Part shown: piece by piece, positions 7,656 through 16,642 of the stretch | Numbering within the stretch: the stretch's first letter is position 1 | Layout: every line of letters begins with the position of its first letter | Source: CAZKUR01 sp964556005 | Lineage (GTDB): Bacteria; Bacteroidota; Ignavibacteria; Ignavibacteriales; Ignavibacteriaceae | Length of the DNA stretch: 44,614 nucleotides | Assembly: GCA_964556005.1 (NCBI GenBank) | Contig: CAZKUR010000029.1 | Coordinates: forward strand, 1 to 44,614 | Reading direction: 5' to 3' | Notes under the pieces: model-generated | The model's input: the letters and a program-made list of their open reading frames with translations, nothing else | Told to the model about the DNA's origin: nothing | Databases searched by the model: none | Translations under genes and position numbers: made by a program

Positions 7656-9017
7656 ATGAAGAACATATATTTACTTTTCTTAATAGTTCTATTTGTATCT
7701 AGTTATACATACTCTCAATCATTTGAAGACATAAGGTATAATCCTTTCGGCGGTAAACTTGTAGTTACTGCTCAAGGAGGATATACTTTGGCATATACGG
7801 ATTATAAAGATGTCGGGCCGGGTAATTTTGGCGGTGGTTCCCTCGAATATTTCTTCCAACTTTCAAGCAAAAGTACTTTAGGCTTAAAGGCTTTCGGAGC
7901 AGCCGGCTATTTAACCGGGAAAGATATCCGTAAAAATCCTATTGAATATAAAACGACAATTAAATCCGCCGGATTTGGTTTAGTGTACAGTTATTATATA
8001 ACGGAAAGAGTTGTTCCGCAAATTTTTGTTGGAATTGCCAATACATGGTACGATCCCAAGGATGATGCGACGGGAAAAAGAATTAGCGATACAACAGCCG
8101 GATTTAATAACACAGGACATTTAAATGCAGCACATTTTGTCGGCGGTCTTACTCTTCAAGTAATGCTTACCGATAATCTCAGCATGAATGTAAATGCAAC
8201 AATTAATCCGTTTACCAACGATTTTTTGGATGGCAACAATAATCCGCCAAAGGGTCAAAAGCATGATTTGTTCACAACACTCGGTTTTGGTATATCCTAT
8301 GCATTTTCATTCGAAAAAGACAGTGATGGAGACGGAGTTAAAGATTCAAGAGATCTTTGCCCTGATACACCACCTGGCGTAAAGGTAGATGAAGATGGAT
8401 GCGCGCTTGATGCGGATAAAGATGGAGTACCGGACTACCTGGATCAATGCCCGAATACTCCTGCAGGTGTAAGAGTTGATAAAAACGGCTGTGCACTGGA
8501 TTCCGACGGCGACGGTGTTCCTGATTATCTTGATAAATGCCCCAATACTCCAGCTCATGCAAAAGTTGATGAGTTTGGCTGCCCGCTCGATTCCGACGGT
8601 GATGGTGTCCCAGACGGAATCGATAAATGTCCGGGAACTCCCAAAGGAGTAGTAGTTGATCAAAGCGGATGCCCTGAAGATAAAAATCATAACGGTGTTC
8701 CGGACTATTTGGAAAAGAAGAAAGAAGAAGTAAAACAACCGGCACCTAAAAAGGAAGTGCCGAAGTACAATGAAAATACCGAAAGTTTTGTAACGCCTCA
8801 AATATTAACCGACGGTAACACGTTTGTAATACAAATGTCCTCCTGGAGAACAAGCCAGAAAGCAGACAAAATTGCTTATCAGCTCAAAGCCAAAGGATAC
8901 AATGCATTTGTCAGTAAAGCTTATATTGCTAAATGGAAAGAAACATGGTACAGAGTAAGAGTAGGATATTTCGATTCACAGAGTGAGGCGCAAAGTTATT
9001 TAAACAAAATTAAGTAA
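7656..9017 (+). CDS. Outer-membrane beta-barrel protein with TSP3 repeats and SPOR domain
   Basis: This 453-residue protein has a signal peptide (about 1-20, ending YSQ). A beta-barrel-like domain with alternating aromatic strands covers roughly 25-215. Calcium-binding thrombospondin type 3 repeats (DSDGDGVPDYLDKCPNTP type, four to five copies) span about 222-350. A short Lys/Pro linker follows, then a C-terminal SPOR domain from about 388 to the end (FVIQMSSW...WYRVRVGYF). Related proteins usually end in an OmpA peptidoglycan-binding domain. Here a SPOR domain takes that place, and such domains bind glycan strands stripped of stem peptides. The protein probably links the outer membrane to the cell wall, perhaps at division or remodelling sites. 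A strong terminator follows. Confidence 0.85.
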   Translation: MKNIYLLFLIVLFVSSYTYSQSFEDIRYNPFGGKLVVTAQGGYTLAYTDYKDVGPGNFGGGSLEYFFQLSSKSTLGLKAFGAAGYLTGKDIRKNPIEYKTTIKSAGFGLVYSYYITERVVPQIFVGIANTWYDPKDDATGKRISDTTAGFNNTGHLNAAHFVGGLTLQVMLTDNLSMNVNATINPFTNDFLDGNNNPPKGQKHDLFTTLGFGISYAFSFEKDSDGDGVKDSRDLCPDTPPGVKVDEDGCALDADKDGVPDYLDQCPNTPAGVRVDKNGCALDSDGDGVPDYLDKCPNTPAHAKVDEFGCPLDSDGDGVPDGIDKCPGTPKGVVVDQSGCPEDKNHNGVPDYLEKKKEEVKQPAPKKEVPKYNENTESFVTPQILTDGNTFVIQMSSWRTSQKADKIAYQLKAKGYNAFVSKAYIAKWKETWYRVRVGYFDSQSEAQSYLNKIK

Positions 9018-9043
9018 CATTTTTAAAACTCTGATTCGTTAGG

Positions 9044-9078
9044 GCAGGGAACTAAATTTATTTGTTCCCTGCTTTTTT
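9044..9078 (+). terminator. Rho-independent terminator of the OMP gene
   Basis: A perfect 9-bp stem, GCAGGGAAC (9044-9052) with GTTCCCTGC (9064-9072), encloses an 11-base AT loop and is followed by six T. It lies 27 bases after the stop codon. Confidence 0.92.
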
Positions 9079-9370
9079 ATTTTTAAATCTTAGGGAAAAT
9101 TTAATTACTTCGATATTTTATTATTTTTTTCATATCTGTCCGAAATAAAAATTTTCAAAAAGTCTTGGACAGCAAAATGTATTTATCATAAATTTTTAAC
9201 AATAGGATTAGAAGAAAAAAACTTAATATTTCAATTAAAATTAAGGCAATATAACATTCCTGATTCAAATGAAATAATAGAAAATGTTTTGGACAGGAGT
9301 GATTTTTTTTATAAATATCTTAATAAATTTTTATATTTTTCTACAATATTAATCAAAAAAAATCGGGTTT
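9079..9370. promoter_or_regulatory. AT-rich leader with repeated GGACAG sites
   Basis: There is no gene in this 290-base stretch before the TPR lipoprotein. CTGTCC at 9136-9141 and GGACAG at 9167-9172 form a widely spaced inverted pair, and TTGGACAG returns at 9289-9296. They could be binding sites for a regulator of the downstream gene. This is suggestive only. Confidence 0.25.
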
Positions 9371-10294
9371 ATGAACTTATTTCCAAACCGAAAACTATTG
9401 GTCTGGTTTTGTACAGCGGCGCTTTTTACCGGGTGTTCCGTAACCAATATTTTTTTAACCGAAGGCTTAAAAAACTATAATGCCGGGAATTTACAAATAG
9501 CTCTCGATTATTTTACGAAGGCAATAGATCAAAATCCTGCAGATCCGCAGGCGTATTTTAACAGGGGAAAAACTTACAGTAAATTGCACCAGCATCAGAA
9601 AGCAATAAAAGATTATTCAAAAGCAATTTCACTTGATTCCGGTCTTTACCAGGCTTACCTCAATAGAGGAATAGAGTTGATACTGAATTCCGATTTTAAT
9701 AAAGCCTTGCCAGATTTTAATAAAGCAATACAATTAAATGATCTAGACCCCGATGCTTATTTCAGCCGGGGCTATTGTCTTTGTCAGCTTAATCAATACG
9801 ACAAAGCTCTGGCCGATTATGATAAAGCCCTGGCAATTAACCCGAAATTGGAAAAAATTTATGTAAATCGGGGAAATATAAAAGCGGAAAGAGATGATCA
9901 TTTAGGTGCAATAGATGATTTCACTTATGCTATAGAATTGGACTCAACAGATATTAATGCATTTATCAACCGCGGAACAGATAAAGGCATTATTGGAGAT
10001 TATGAAGGAGCCGTTGAAGATTTTAGTTCAGCTATAAATTTAAATCCGGAAAGTAAAGAGTTGTATTTATTAAGAGGCGAGGCAAAAATAATGCTTAATG
10101 ATTATGAAGGTGCTATCGATGACTATACCAAACTTATTAAGCTTGACCCTCAAAACGCCGAAGCCTTTTACAAAAGGGGCTTAACTTTTGCGGTTTTGAA
10201 AAAGAAGAACAATGCTTGCGAAGATCTAAAAAAAGCAGGCAGTCTTGGATATGTTGATGCATACGTAGCAATCAAAAAAACCTGCGGAAAGTAA
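9371..10294 (+). CDS. TPR repeat lipoprotein
   Basis: This 307-residue protein starts with a lipoprotein signal peptide (lipobox LFTGC, lipidated Cys22), followed by about seven TPR units from residue 33 to the end. The units have the consensus AYFNRG--Y--L---DKAL-DY-KAI-LNP. A C-terminal cap with Cys (NNACEDLKKAGSLGYVDAYVAIKK) matches the cap of the TPR protein at 6136-6753. It should be anchored in the periplasmic or outer-membrane leaflet and act as a protein-binding scaffold. The partner is not visible. A 5' region with repeated GGACAG sites precedes it. Confidence 0.88.
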   Translation: MNLFPNRKLLVWFCTAALFTGCSVTNIFLTEGLKNYNAGNLQIALDYFTKAIDQNPADPQAYFNRGKTYSKLHQHQKAIKDYSKAISLDSGLYQAYLNRGIELILNSDFNKALPDFNKAIQLNDLDPDAYFSRGYCLCQLNQYDKALADYDKALAINPKLEKIYVNRGNIKAERDDHLGAIDDFTYAIELDSTDINAFINRGTDKGIIGDYEGAVEDFSSAINLNPESKELYLLRGEAKIMLNDYEGAIDDYTKLIKLDPQNAEAFYKRGLTFAVLKKKNNACEDLKKAGSLGYVDAYVAIKKTCGK

Positions 10295-10365
10295 CGGCTT
10301 TAATTCCTGTTAATTATTTCTTTTCTGTATTAGTTCTGGCATTTAAAATTCTGCCTATTATATAT

Positions 10366-10392
10366 AAAAAAAGGGCGCCTATTGACGCCCTT
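10366..10392 (-). terminator. Rho-independent terminator of the Ig-like lipoprotein gene
   Basis: Read on the minus strand, AAGGGCG (from 10392) pairs with CGCCCTT (to 10371) over an 8-base loop, and a run of T follows. It lies 28 bases after the stop codon at 10421. Confidence 0.88.
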
Positions 10393-10420
10393 GAGCAATG
10401 TAACTTAATTGTCATCGCCT

Positions 10421-11848
10421 TTATCTAGAAGTTCCTGATATTGTTAGATGCTCACCGCCGTTTGGGCCGCTTGTTGATACTTCAATGGAAACGGGATTTA
10501 CCACATTGATTGTGTCGGCAGTATCATAAACCGTGAATCCAAAATTTGTCCATGTTTTACTTTGAGTATCCGGAAGTGTCACAGCCACATCTCCTTCAGC
10601 AGCGACGTTTGTACCGCCTACAGTAACGGTAATGCTTGTTCCGCCTGCTAACGGATTTCCATTCTCATCCATTAAAGTGTAATTAAAATTTTGCGCTCCA
10701 CCATTCGGGATATTAAAAGTTGTCGGGCTGATTGAAAGCATCGGTATGCCTGAAAATAAAACTATAGTTGTCTTGCTTATTGTTGTGTTGTTTTCATCCA
10801 CAGTACTTGCGGTGATTGTGCCGAATCCTGGACCTAATGTTGGATCGATAGGTTTTGGATCAGCGGATATCAAATTAACGCTTCCAATACCCTGATTATC
10901 CGTTAAAGCCGAACCTTCAATAATGCCGCCGGTAGTAGTAAAGTAAATTGCTGTTTGAGGTTTTACCGGATTGGCATATTTGTCACCGACAAAAACCATG
11001 ATTTTATCAGTTACACCGTATGTATCATATCCCGGGAAGTTATGTTCCGCGGGGGAAATACTAAAATGGTTTATTTCCGGCAAGCCGCCGTGTATTGTAA
11101 CTCCAACCGGTCTAGAGAGTATCGTTCCTGATGCCTGATCTATTTCGGCTATTATCTGAACAGCACCTGCTTTTGTTCCACTGGTTAAATTCACAATTGC
11201 TTGTCCGGATTTATTTGTCATTATATATGGCGGACTGATAAATTCACCTCCGCCCGGACCTGACCCAATAGAAAAGATTACCTTAACAGTATGATCACCG
11301 TCCATCGGAATTCCTGCTGAATCCTGAACAACAAATACCAACTGTGCTGTTTCCTGGGAACCGCTTTCTTTAACACCAATTACAGCAGGTGTAACGGACT
11401 GGATATAAATACTTACGGGGTTTCCCGGAGTACCGGTATGACTCCCTGGTACGGTCGATAATTGCACTGTACTTGCTGTAACTGTTTTACCTAACTCGGC
11501 ATAGATGGATGAGGTATCTGAAATATAACCGGTCTTGCTTATTATGATTGTAAGATTTGAATTATTATATAATTGAACCTGGGCAGTGTAGTATCCTAAA
11601 TCGTTAGTTTGCGTTGTTACATCTTGATACGCTCCTAATATTTTTACTGTTGCGTTCTTTACTGCTTGACCGGATAAATAATCTGTAACATTTCCCGTAA
11701 TTACAGAACTTGTGCTGTCCGCAGTAATTGGACTGGCAGTATCACTTACAAATTTGCAGCTCTGTATAAAAAATGGAATGAAGATCAGCAAAACGCTTAA
11801 TGTTTTTAAGAGCTTGCTCAAAGCATTTTTAATCATTTTGTAACTCAT
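10421..11848 (-). CDS. Ig-like repeat lipoprotein with carboxypeptidase-regulatory-like domain
   Basis: This 475-residue protein has a lipoprotein signal (FIQSC, Cys31). The true start may be Met5, with the basic stretch KNALSKLLK. Residues about 48-130 form a CarboxypepD_reg-like beta-sandwich (ITGNVTDYLSGQAVKNATVKIL...). Two or three Big_1-type Ig-like domains follow, with the VVQDSAGIPMDG and MDENGNPLAGG openings typical of such tandem sheets. It is probably exposed on the cell surface or in the outer-membrane leaflet with a structural or adhesive role. No enzyme motif is present. It stands alone between its own terminator and a divergent spacer. Confidence 0.85.
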   Translation of the reverse strand: MSYKMIKNALSKLLKTLSVLLIFIPFFIQSCKFVSDTASPITADSTSSVITGNVTDYLSGQAVKNATVKILGAYQDVTTQTNDLGYYTAQVQLYNNSNLTIIISKTGYISDTSSIYAELGKTVTASTVQLSTVPGSHTGTPGNPVSIYIQSVTPAVIGVKESGSQETAQLVFVVQDSAGIPMDGDHTVKVIFSIGSGPGGGEFISPPYIMTNKSGQAIVNLTSGTKAGAVQIIAEIDQASGTILSRPVGVTIHGGLPEINHFSISPAEHNFPGYDTYGVTDKIMVFVGDKYANPVKPQTAIYFTTTGGIIEGSALTDNQGIGSVNLISADPKPIDPTLGPGFGTITASTVDENNTTISKTTIVLFSGIPMLSISPTTFNIPNGGAQNFNYTLMDENGNPLAGGTSITVTVGGTNVAAEGDVAVTLPDTQSKTWTNFGFTVYDTADTINVVNPVSIEVSTSGPNGGEHLTISGTSR

Positions 11849-12052
11849 TTAAATTTTTAAAACTTTTCTTTCATCGCTTGAATATTTCTTTGTCAGAAAG
11901 TGTACCACAAAGAGAATCAATCAATGTCTATTGTTTTATGCTGGTATTATGATTTATAAAAGGGGGAGATAAGATTCACAGTTCGTTTTTAGTGAAAATT
12001 ATGGTAATATCTACTATTAAGGTCGGTAAAATTGTATGAAAAAATGCATTAT
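11849..12052. other. Spacer between the lipoprotein gene and the glycan locus
   Basis: About 200 bases that hold the leader of the lipoprotein gene and the 3' flank of the sugar transferase. I see no gene or hairpin here. Confidence 0.5.
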
Positions 12053-13462
12053 TCAGTTTATAATTGCTTTAGTTCTGCCAGTTATCGTCAGCCAGATAGT
12101 TGAAAAGATAATTTTAATATCCAATCCGAAAGACCAATTTTCAATGTACCAAAGATCATATTCTATTCGTTTTGCAGTTCTTGATATATTCTCCTTTCTA
12201 TCACTAACGTCGCCGCGCAAGCCGTGTATCTGTGCCCAACCGGTAATGCCCGGTTTTACGGTGTGCCTCAGCTTAATTTCTTCAACCGTGTGTCCGTACT
12301 CTTTATCATATTGAATTGCATGCGGCCTGGGACCAACAATCGACATATTTCCTTTTAAAACATTTATAAACTGCGGAAACTCGTCCAAATTTGATGTTCT
12401 TAAAAAACGGCCTATCCTTGTTATTCTCGGATCATTTTCAACTACAGGCGAAAATTTTTCCGGAAACATTTTTGTTTCTTTTAAAGTCCGAAACTTAATA
12501 CATTTGAACTTCCGGTTTTTAATTCCAACTCTATCCTGAATAAAAAATACACGCCCTTTAGAATCAAGCTTAATTAAAATAGTAATCACCGGGAACAGCC
12601 AGGACGCTACCAGCACTAAAACCATGACGGAAAAAAAAATATCAAAGATTCTTTTGATAAACCTCCATTGCGCTTCTTCGAGAGGTTCATTCCTTACGGT
12701 AATGATCGGAAATTTTCCGAGCATACTGATTTGAAACTTCTTCGATACAAAATTAAAATAATCGGGTATTATATGTGTCTTTACAGCACTGATATTACAA
12801 ATGCGAATAATTCTATTCAACAAATCTGCATTATAATCCGGTAATGCTATCACCACTTCATCGACATTATTTTTAATTATTGCGTTTTCCAGTTCATCGA
12901 TGCTGCCGATCACATTTTCATTTCCACTACCCTTCGTATTGTCTTCAACAAACCCGGTAAAATTATATCCAAAGTCCGGATTGTTTTCGATAACGGAATA
13001 GAAATCTTGTGCAACATTCCCGGTTCCGACAATAATTAAATTTCGAATGCTCCTGCCTTTCTTACGTATATGATTTAACAAGGACTTAAAGAAAATTATT
13101 CTTAAGCAGACTGCAGCAGTTAATATGATTCCGAAGTAGACAATAAAATTTCTGGTAAACAGATTCTCTTTTACAAGAAAAATAAAAATAATTGCCGTTA
13201 AGATTTGAACCGCAGCATTTTTTATTACAATGACAAACAGTTTCGAAAAATAACTGGAATAAAAATCATCGTACATTTTTGTTAAAGCGGCCGAAAAATA
13301 CCATACTATATTGAGCATGAGTTCCAAAATGAACATATAATTCCTGCTCAATAATATTTGTAGGGACTGGGAAAATATTGCAGCGAGAAAGAACGAAATA
13401 TTGAGCAACAATAAATCGCTTAACAACCTTGAGTATTTTATTGATTTTTTGTTAACGATCAT
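12053..13462 (-). CDS. Polyprenyl-phosphate sugar phosphotransferase (WcaJ/WbaP type)
   Basis: This 469-residue protein has four to five N-terminal membrane helices (about 1-120), a Rossmann-like CoA-binding domain (IIVGTGNVAQDFY near 143), a further membrane helix (about 272-292) and a C-terminal bacterial sugar transferase domain. The catalytic region has KRIFDIFFS, KFKCIKFRTL, RTSNLDEFPQFINVLKGNMSIVGPRP and KPGITGWAQI. It transfers a sugar-1-phosphate from a nucleotide sugar to undecaprenyl phosphate and so starts a surface polysaccharide repeat unit. It has the full length of the WcaJ family, and it opens the glycan locus here. The sugar (glucose, galactose or other) cannot be read from sequence. 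Confidence 0.92.
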   Translation of the reverse strand: MIVNKKSIKYSRLLSDLLLLNISFFLAAIFSQSLQILLSRNYMFILELMLNIVWYFSAALTKMYDDFYSSYFSKLFVIVIKNAAVQILTAIIFIFLVKENLFTRNFIVYFGIILTAAVCLRIIFFKSLLNHIRKKGRSIRNLIIVGTGNVAQDFYSVIENNPDFGYNFTGFVEDNTKGSGNENVIGSIDELENAIIKNNVDEVVIALPDYNADLLNRIIRICNISAVKTHIIPDYFNFVSKKFQISMLGKFPIITVRNEPLEEAQWRFIKRIFDIFFSVMVLVLVASWLFPVITILIKLDSKGRVFFIQDRVGIKNRKFKCIKFRTLKETKMFPEKFSPVVENDPRITRIGRFLRTSNLDEFPQFINVLKGNMSIVGPRPHAIQYDKEYGHTVEEIKLRHTVKPGITGWAQIHGLRGDVSDRKENISRTAKRIEYDLWYIENWSFGLDIKIIFSTIWLTITGRTKAIIN

Positions 13463-13577
13463 ATTTGTTTAGATAGTTCGAAACCAATTTTGTTCTATAA
13501 TATATTTACCTTTATTTCTGTCACCATTTTTATTGACAGCATGAATAAATATAAAGAATAGCCGGGACAGGGGAAGA

Positions 13578-14696
13578 TCAATCTTTGAAAAATTCTTTTA
13601 CCTTCTGATTTACAAATGCCGAAATTCTAGTTTCAAAGATTTTTCTGTCAAACTTTTCCGCATGCCCTCTTATAACAGAGCAGTCAAATTTATAAAAATC
13701 TTTTTCAAACTGGGTTACAGCTTCTTGAATTGATTCAACACTTTGTTCCTTAAAGAAAATTCCGGTATTCCCGTGTACTACACTTTCGGCAACGCCGCCT
13801 TTATTCAATGCAATTACCGGGGTTCCGCAGGCCATAGCTTCCACTACAATAATTCCAAAATCTTCAACTGCCGCAAATACAAAAGCTTTTGCTTTTTGTA
13901 TGTATTTCTTCAAATTATCATCCGTTTGATAGCCGACTATTTCAATATTTTTTGCAGCGAGAGATTTAATACGTTTCATTTCCGGTCCGTCACCGATCAC
14001 AATTAACCTTTTATCAGGCATACTTGAAAATGCCCGTACGATTAAATCAATTCTTTTATAAGGAACCATCCTTGATGCAGTAACATAATAATTTTCTTTT
14101 TCGGAGACGCTTTCAAATTTATGGACATCTACGGGCGGATAAATTACGGTTGAATTCCTTCCGTATATTTTCCTGATTCTGTTTGCAATATGATTGGAGT
14201 TTGCAATTAGGAAATCAGGCCTGTCGGCGGAATTTTTATCCCATATTCTAATATAATGAAGAACGCTCTTGGCTATTGTTCCTTTTATACCTTTTTCAAG
14301 ATTTGCATCTTTCAAATATCTTGAATAAAAATCCCATGCATATCTTATAGGGGAATGGCAATAACAAATATGAAGCTGGTCGGAGTTCGTCATTACGCCT
14401 TTTACAAAAGAATGTGAGCTCGAAAGAACGATATTGTAATCCGATAAATCGAACTGTTCTACCGCATAAGGAAACAATGCAAGATAATTTCTGAAATGAT
14501 TTTTTGCTCCCGGAAGATTTTGTATAAATGAATTTTTCGACTTTTTTCCTTTTAAGACCATTTTTCTTGCATTATCATCTAAAAAGTCGATTATTGAAAA
14601 AATATCGGCTTCCGGCCAGGTATTGGTTAATGATTCAACTACACGCTCGGAGCCTGCATAATTTTCCAGCCAGTCATGAACAATTGCTGTTTTCAC
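13578..14696 (-). CDS. Glycosyltransferase family 4
   Basis: This 372-residue GT4 has the N-terminal MKTAIVHDWLENYAGSERVVE block, a Rossmann pair and the nucleotide-sugar binding helix with EAMACGTPVIALNKGG near 285-305. HICYCHSPIRYAWD around 130 is typical of WbaZ/mannosyltransferase-like enzymes. It should transfer a sugar, possibly mannose, from a GDP- or UDP-donor onto the growing lipid-linked unit on the cytoplasmic face. It follows the sugar transferase on the same strand after about 115 bases. The exact linkage is unknown. Confidence 0.88.
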   Translation of the reverse strand: MKTAIVHDWLENYAGSERVVESLTNTWPEADIFSIIDFLDDNARKMVLKGKKSKNSFIQNLPGAKNHFRNYLALFPYAVEQFDLSDYNIVLSSSHSFVKGVMTNSDQLHICYCHSPIRYAWDFYSRYLKDANLEKGIKGTIAKSVLHYIRIWDKNSADRPDFLIANSNHIANRIRKIYGRNSTVIYPPVDVHKFESVSEKENYYVTASRMVPYKRIDLIVRAFSSMPDKRLIVIGDGPEMKRIKSLAAKNIEIVGYQTDDNLKKYIQKAKAFVFAAVEDFGIIVVEAMACGTPVIALNKGGVAESVVHGNTGIFFKEQSVESIQEAVTQFEKDFYKFDCSVIRGHAEKFDRKIFETRISAFVNQKVKEFFKD

Positions 14697-14815
14697 TTAA
14701 TAAAACATCCATTTAATTATTTCAAAATGATACTTTAATATAAATAATTATATTAAAATTGTTTAATTTGTTCGTTAATAAAAAGAAACTATAAATTGGA
14801 TTATAATTTCTAAGA

Positions 14816-15586
14816 ATGCTTATTTCAATCATCACAATTACCTTAAATAACCCTGAAGAGCTTGAATCAACTATTAATTCCATTCCCGGTTTTGAATTTA
14901 TAGAATCGGTTATTGTAAACGGAGGCGATTCACCGATAGAAATTAAATCTCAAAAATCTTACAAAGCGAAGATCATAAATGAAAAAGACAAAGGGATCGC
15001 AGATGCCTTTAACAAAGGAATTAAAAATTCTTCCGGTGATGCATTGATGTTTTTAAATAGTGGGGATTTATTAATCCGGCCTGAATATATAAATGAAAGC
15101 ATAAAAATATTTAACGAAAATCCCATTATTACCTTTGTCCATTCAAATATTTTATATGCCGATTCAATCGGAGGAGAATTGTTTGTTAAACCGCCTTTAT
15201 TAAATTTAGGACGAGGAATGAAGTACCTGCATCCCTCTATGATCGTTAGAAAAAATGTTTTCGACGAGATAGGATATTTTAATCTCAATTATACCATTTC
15301 TATGGATTTTGATTTTTTAGTGAGAATGGAAAAGCATGGATTAAAAGGATATTATATCAATAGTGATCCTGTAGTTAAAATGGAGGGGACAGGGAAATCA
15401 CAAACACTGGAATATATAGCTATTAAGGAATGCATAAAATCGTTAAAAGCAAATGATTATTTAACAACAGAAAATCTTTTCGGCCTTTCAAAAAGATTGT
15501 CTCTCTTTTTTTTCAGAAAGTTACTGATAACTATAGGTGGTAAAAAAATTTTAGGGTTATTTAAACGATTGAAGTATAATTACTGA
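14816..15586 (+). CDS. Glycosyltransferase family 2 (WcaE-like)
   Basis: This 256-residue GT-A fold enzyme has the SIITITLNNPEELESTI start. The DxD motif is degenerate: the metal-binding region reads MFLNSGDLL, as in several WcaE/colanic-acid-type GT2 enzymes. KDKGIADAFNKGI and the acceptor loop MKYLHPSMIVRKNVFDEIGYF are further marks of the family. It adds one residue to the glycan repeat. The plus-strand gene converges on the next GT2 and overlaps it by seven bases. The promoter probably lies in the 14697-14815 gap. Confidence 0.85.
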   Translation: MLISIITITLNNPEELESTINSIPGFEFIESVIVNGGDSPIEIKSQKSYKAKIINEKDKGIADAFNKGIKNSSGDALMFLNSGDLLIRPEYINESIKIFNENPIITFVHSNILYADSIGGELFVKPPLLNLGRGMKYLHPSMIVRKNVFDEIGYFNLNYTISMDFDFLVRMEKHGLKGYYINSDPVVKMEGTGKSQTLEYIAIKECIKSLKANDYLTTENLFGLSKRLSLFFFRKLLITIGGKKILGLFKRLKYNY

Positions 15587-16485
15587 CTAACAAAAGCAGC
15601 CTTTATCAATCCGTATAACCTTCCCAAAATAGTTGCAACATTGTTGGGAATAAGAGAAAATTTAAAAGTTATAACCCCTCTTAACATTTGAATAAAAGGA
15701 ATAACAAACATTTCAATCAATTCATATAAAACTATAATTTTTCTTTTTTTGAAAAGCCACTTCCATACTAATGCTCCTTTTCCAACTCCGTAAGAAAATG
15801 ATTTCTTAAAACCTTTTTTTATTGATTCTTGAAATGGAGGTACATGATATACAACAAGCTCCGGGTAGAACTCAATTTTTTTACCGGCAAAAAAAGCTTT
15901 CCAGCAAAAGTCGGTTTCTTCCCCGCTTCCCCAAAACGAACCTGCTCCGAAATTTTCATCGAATCTTTTTAATTCATTAAATACTGATACTTTAACGACA
16001 AAATTAGAACCCATTAGTTTTTTTGTATTTCGAAAATATTTCAAGCTTCCCCATGCCTTTTGCCTCAAAGTATAATTTGTTTTTGTATCGTCTCTTAAAA
16101 TATTACCCGCAATGATTTCAATACCGGGGTTTTTTAAAATTATATTCGCCAATACTTGGGAATAATGTTCATCCGGATATCCATCATCATCGCAGAAAAA
16201 AATCCAATCTGTTCCCGGAGGAATAATAAGCGAATTTCTTGCCGCCGAGACTGCTTTGTAAATTGCACTTTGTTTTTCAAATAAAGGATTGTTAACTATA
16301 TCATCCGGTAATTTTATTGCTGGCTGGTTCTGATCCAGCAAAATTACTTTTTTAGGTTTTATCTTCTGATTCAAAGAGGCACGGATAGATCTTGATATAA
16401 GATCAACAGGCCTCTTTATGGTATTGGTGACAATTATGTAATTCAGAATTTTATCCAAATTGAAATAGCTACCCGATTTGTTCAA
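15580..16485 (-). CDS. Glycosyltransferase family 2
   Basis: This 301-residue GT2 has YIIVTNTIKRPVDLISRSI, a canonical DDD (FFCDDDGYPDEHY), GSNFVVKVSVF and the acceptor block WGSGEETDFCWKAF, with a membrane-associated C-terminal tail. The annotated start is a TTG without a visible SD. The family homology begins near residue 15, so the start is uncertain. It points against its neighbours in the locus and may be expressed separately. The acceptor sugar is unknown. Confidence 0.82.
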   Translation of the reverse strand: MNKSGSYFNLDKILNYIIVTNTIKRPVDLISRSIRASLNQKIKPKKVILLDQNQPAIKLPDDIVNNPLFEKQSAIYKAVSAARNSLIIPPGTDWIFFCDDDGYPDEHYSQVLANIILKNPGIEIIAGNILRDDTKTNYTLRQKAWGSLKYFRNTKKLMGSNFVVKVSVFNELKRFDENFGAGSFWGSGEETDFCWKAFFAGKKIEFYPELVVYHVPPFQESIKKGFKKSFSYGVGKGALVWKWLFKKRKIIVLYELIEMFVIPFIQMLRGVITFKFSLIPNNVATILGRLYGLIKAAFVSQ

Positions 16486-16642
16486 ATTCGGAAACGAGAA
16501 ATAATTTATGCTAATAAAATATTATCTTTACCGGAAAAATAACTATTTATATTGATAAACCGTTTCCAGGAATGAGATGATACCGGAACATGACAGAAAT
16601 CGGAATAATATTATAATTTTTATCCTAAAATTTTATCAATAA

